From the NCBI GenBank assembly GCA_027364815.1, contig DAHXOQ010000208.1:1-5351 (forward strand): 5,351 nt of DNA. The letters are read 5' to 3'. The translations under genes were made by a program, and so were the position numbers. Origin of the DNA: Acidobacteriaceae bacterium. GTDB lineage: Bacteria > Acidobacteriota > Terriglobia > Terriglobales > Acidobacteriaceae. Below are positions 4,348 through 5,351 of this stretch, in pieces (position 1 is the first letter of the stretch; each line of letters opens with the position of its first letter). The notes beneath the pieces are model-generated. The model was not told the DNA's origin and searched no databases. It was given only the letters and a program-made list of their open reading frames with translations.

Positions 4348-5241
4348 ATGAGTAATCCTCTTGACCCCGCCCAGGCAGCCGAATACGGCAAGTTCGTCCA
4401 AGCTGCATACGACATGTACCAAGTCAACAATGACGATCTGCGTCCCGCTCCCAAAAATATTCCTCCCGGATGGGAACTCTCTGCCTGGATTAACATGTCA
4501 GACTTCCTCTTCCAGATCAGGGCTCCGAAGTTCTACGGGATCGTCGTGCACCAGACCGCAAACCCCGACAACCGCATTATTGCCATCCGTGGCACTGAAG
4601 GCATCATCGAGTGGCTCGACGATGCCGCCTCCATCGTCATGGTGCCCTTTAAACAGGTGCCCTCTGCTGGACGCGTCGCCTTCGGCTTCGACAACATCTA
4701 TTCCACGATAAAGGTCATTCCCGTACCGCACTCCGCACCCGGCCTGACTGCTGTATCTGAGCCGGAATTCACTGGTTCCTTCGGCGATCAACTTGAACAG
4801 CTCGCCCTCCGGCGTGAAACCCAGCGCGGCGTTGTGCATGATTTCGCCGCAGGCCGAACCCGCCGCAATCGTCCCACGGTGGTTACCGGCCACAGCCTCG
4901 GCTCTGCGCTCGCCACGCTTTTTGTACTTGAGAACAGCGTCAAGCACAAGTTCGACATCTCACTGATCAGCACACTGGCATCGCCCAAGGTGGGCAACCT
5001 GGAGTTTAAGCACGTCTTCGGCGCCCTGCCTATCACTTCATGGCGCATCGTCAATATCCGCGACGTCGTGCCCAAACTCCCGCCAACCATCCCCTTCATC
5101 CTCGATTACGAGCACATCGACACAACCTACAGCTTTGACTCGTGGCTCTTTGCGAAGAAGAATCTCAGCTGTTACCACAACATTGGCACCTATCTGCACT
5201 GGCTCGACAGCAGCCTGCCAATACCCAATGATTGTGCCTGA
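4348..5241 (+). CDS. Class 3 lipase (fungal/plant-type alpha/beta hydrolase)
   Basis: This 297-residue protein should hydrolyse ester bonds of acylglycerols or related lipids. Family landmarks are in order: the oxyanion strand IIAIRGTEGIIEWLDDA (77-93), matching the AFRGT..-(D/E)W pattern of class 3 lipases; the nucleophile elbow GHSLG (181-185) with S183; ASPKVGNLEF (211-220), matching the family's G-x-P-(R/K)-VGN motif; RIVNIRDVVPKLPP (233-246) with D239 as the likely acid; and CYHNIGTYLHWL (275-286), where H277 is the likely catalytic His by comparison with the H-x-x-x-x-YLH motif of plant members. The full Ser-Asp-His triad is thus present. Residues 123-175 form a variable insert between the oxyanion strand and the elbow. 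No signal peptide is visible, so it is either cytoplasmic or exported by another route. The ribosome site AGGGAGG (4335-4341) stands 6 bases before the ATG and fixes the start. The ankyrin gene lies 230 bases upstream. Confidence 0.9.
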   Translation: MSNPLDPAQAAEYGKFVQAAYDMYQVNNDDLRPAPKNIPPGWELSAWINMSDFLFQIRAPKFYGIVVHQTANPDNRIIAIRGTEGIIEWLDDAASIVMVPFKQVPSAGRVAFGFDNIYSTIKVIPVPHSAPGLTAVSEPEFTGSFGDQLEQLALRRETQRGVVHDFAAGRTRRNRPTVVTGHSLGSALATLFVLENSVKHKFDISLISTLASPKVGNLEFKHVFGALPITSWRIVNIRDVVPKLPPTIPFILDYEHIDTTYSFDSWLFAKKNLSCYHNIGTYLHWLDSSLPIPNDCA

Positions 5242-5351
5242 AATCCATTTCATCGACAGGCTTTGAAAAGTTGCTGCGTTAGTCGTGCCGGCGAGTGGTC
5301 CAGCTCTGGTCATCCACAAATGATCGGGTGCCGCATCGCGCATTTTGCAAT
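5242..5351. other. Right-edge sequence with no identified feature
   Basis: The final 110 bases after the lipase stop contain no gene start I can support and no clear terminator hairpin. A minus-strand frame that crosses from here into the lipase is judged an antisense artefact. Confidence 0.5.

Noticed and set aside
4130..4351. Frame of 73 codons whose stop overlaps the lipase ATG (ATGA), resembling translational coupling
   Set aside because: It starts at a TTG with no ribosome site and its sequence is the repeat copy and the likely lipase promoter. The lipase has its own strong ribosome site.
4343..4351. Two-codon reading frame (ATG CAA TGA) overlapping the lipase start
   Set aside because: Its ATG is only one base from the AGGGAGG site, too close for initiation; the ATG at 4348 has proper spacing.
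4498..4947. Minus-strand 149-codon frame within the lipase
   Set aside because: The plus frame carries all lipase motifs; the antisense product has no recognisable domain and no ribosome site was evident.
5038..5343. Minus-strand frame covering the lipase end and right edge
   Set aside because: Two thirds lies antisense to the lipase and the product has no known motif.

Overview
This 5.35 kb window is bacterial chromosomal DNA with ordinary gene density and mostly high G+C. The style of the UppS protein, the zinc-ribbon/XRE regulator and the palindromic intergenic elements suggest a member of the Acidobacteriota. That placement comes from recognising protein and repeat styles, not from a database search, and is only moderately secure.

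Layout. Two genes lie on the minus strand at the left. One is a crotonase-family enoyl-CoA hydratase/isomerase (1-786), which runs off the left edge without a stop. The other is an HD-superfamily metal-dependent hydrolase (920-1516), upstream of it in the direction of transcription. An AT-rich divergent intergenic region (1517-1730) separates them from plus-strand genes: a small XRE-type regulator with an N-terminal four-cysteine zinc ribbon (1731-2264), isoprenyl transferase uppS (2567-3400), a small exported ankyrin-repeat protein (3548-4117), and a class 3 (fungal/plant-type) lipase (4348-5241). The last 110 bases hold nothing I can identify.

Intergenic structure is the most distinctive part. 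The divergent region carries an 11/12 direct repeat, one copy of which overlaps a TTGACA box. A perfect 13-bp hairpin follows the regulator and is trailed by a second, 7-bp hairpin. A diverged copy of that second hairpin (22 of 27 bases) recurs before the lipase. Five tandem heptamers (AACTGRR-like) end one base before the uppS start codon, in its presumed 5' leader.

How the genes fit together. They look like independent units, not one pathway. The crotonase acts in acyl-CoA metabolism, UppS makes the C55 lipid carrier for cell-wall synthesis, and the lipase hydrolyses acyl esters. The regulator may control itself and the divergent HD gene. The exported ankyrin protein beside a lipase with no signal peptide could be an immunity/effector-like pair, but each gene has its own possible promoter and this is speculative. 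I see no RNA gene, CRISPR array, transposase or integrase, and no clearly new multi-gene system.
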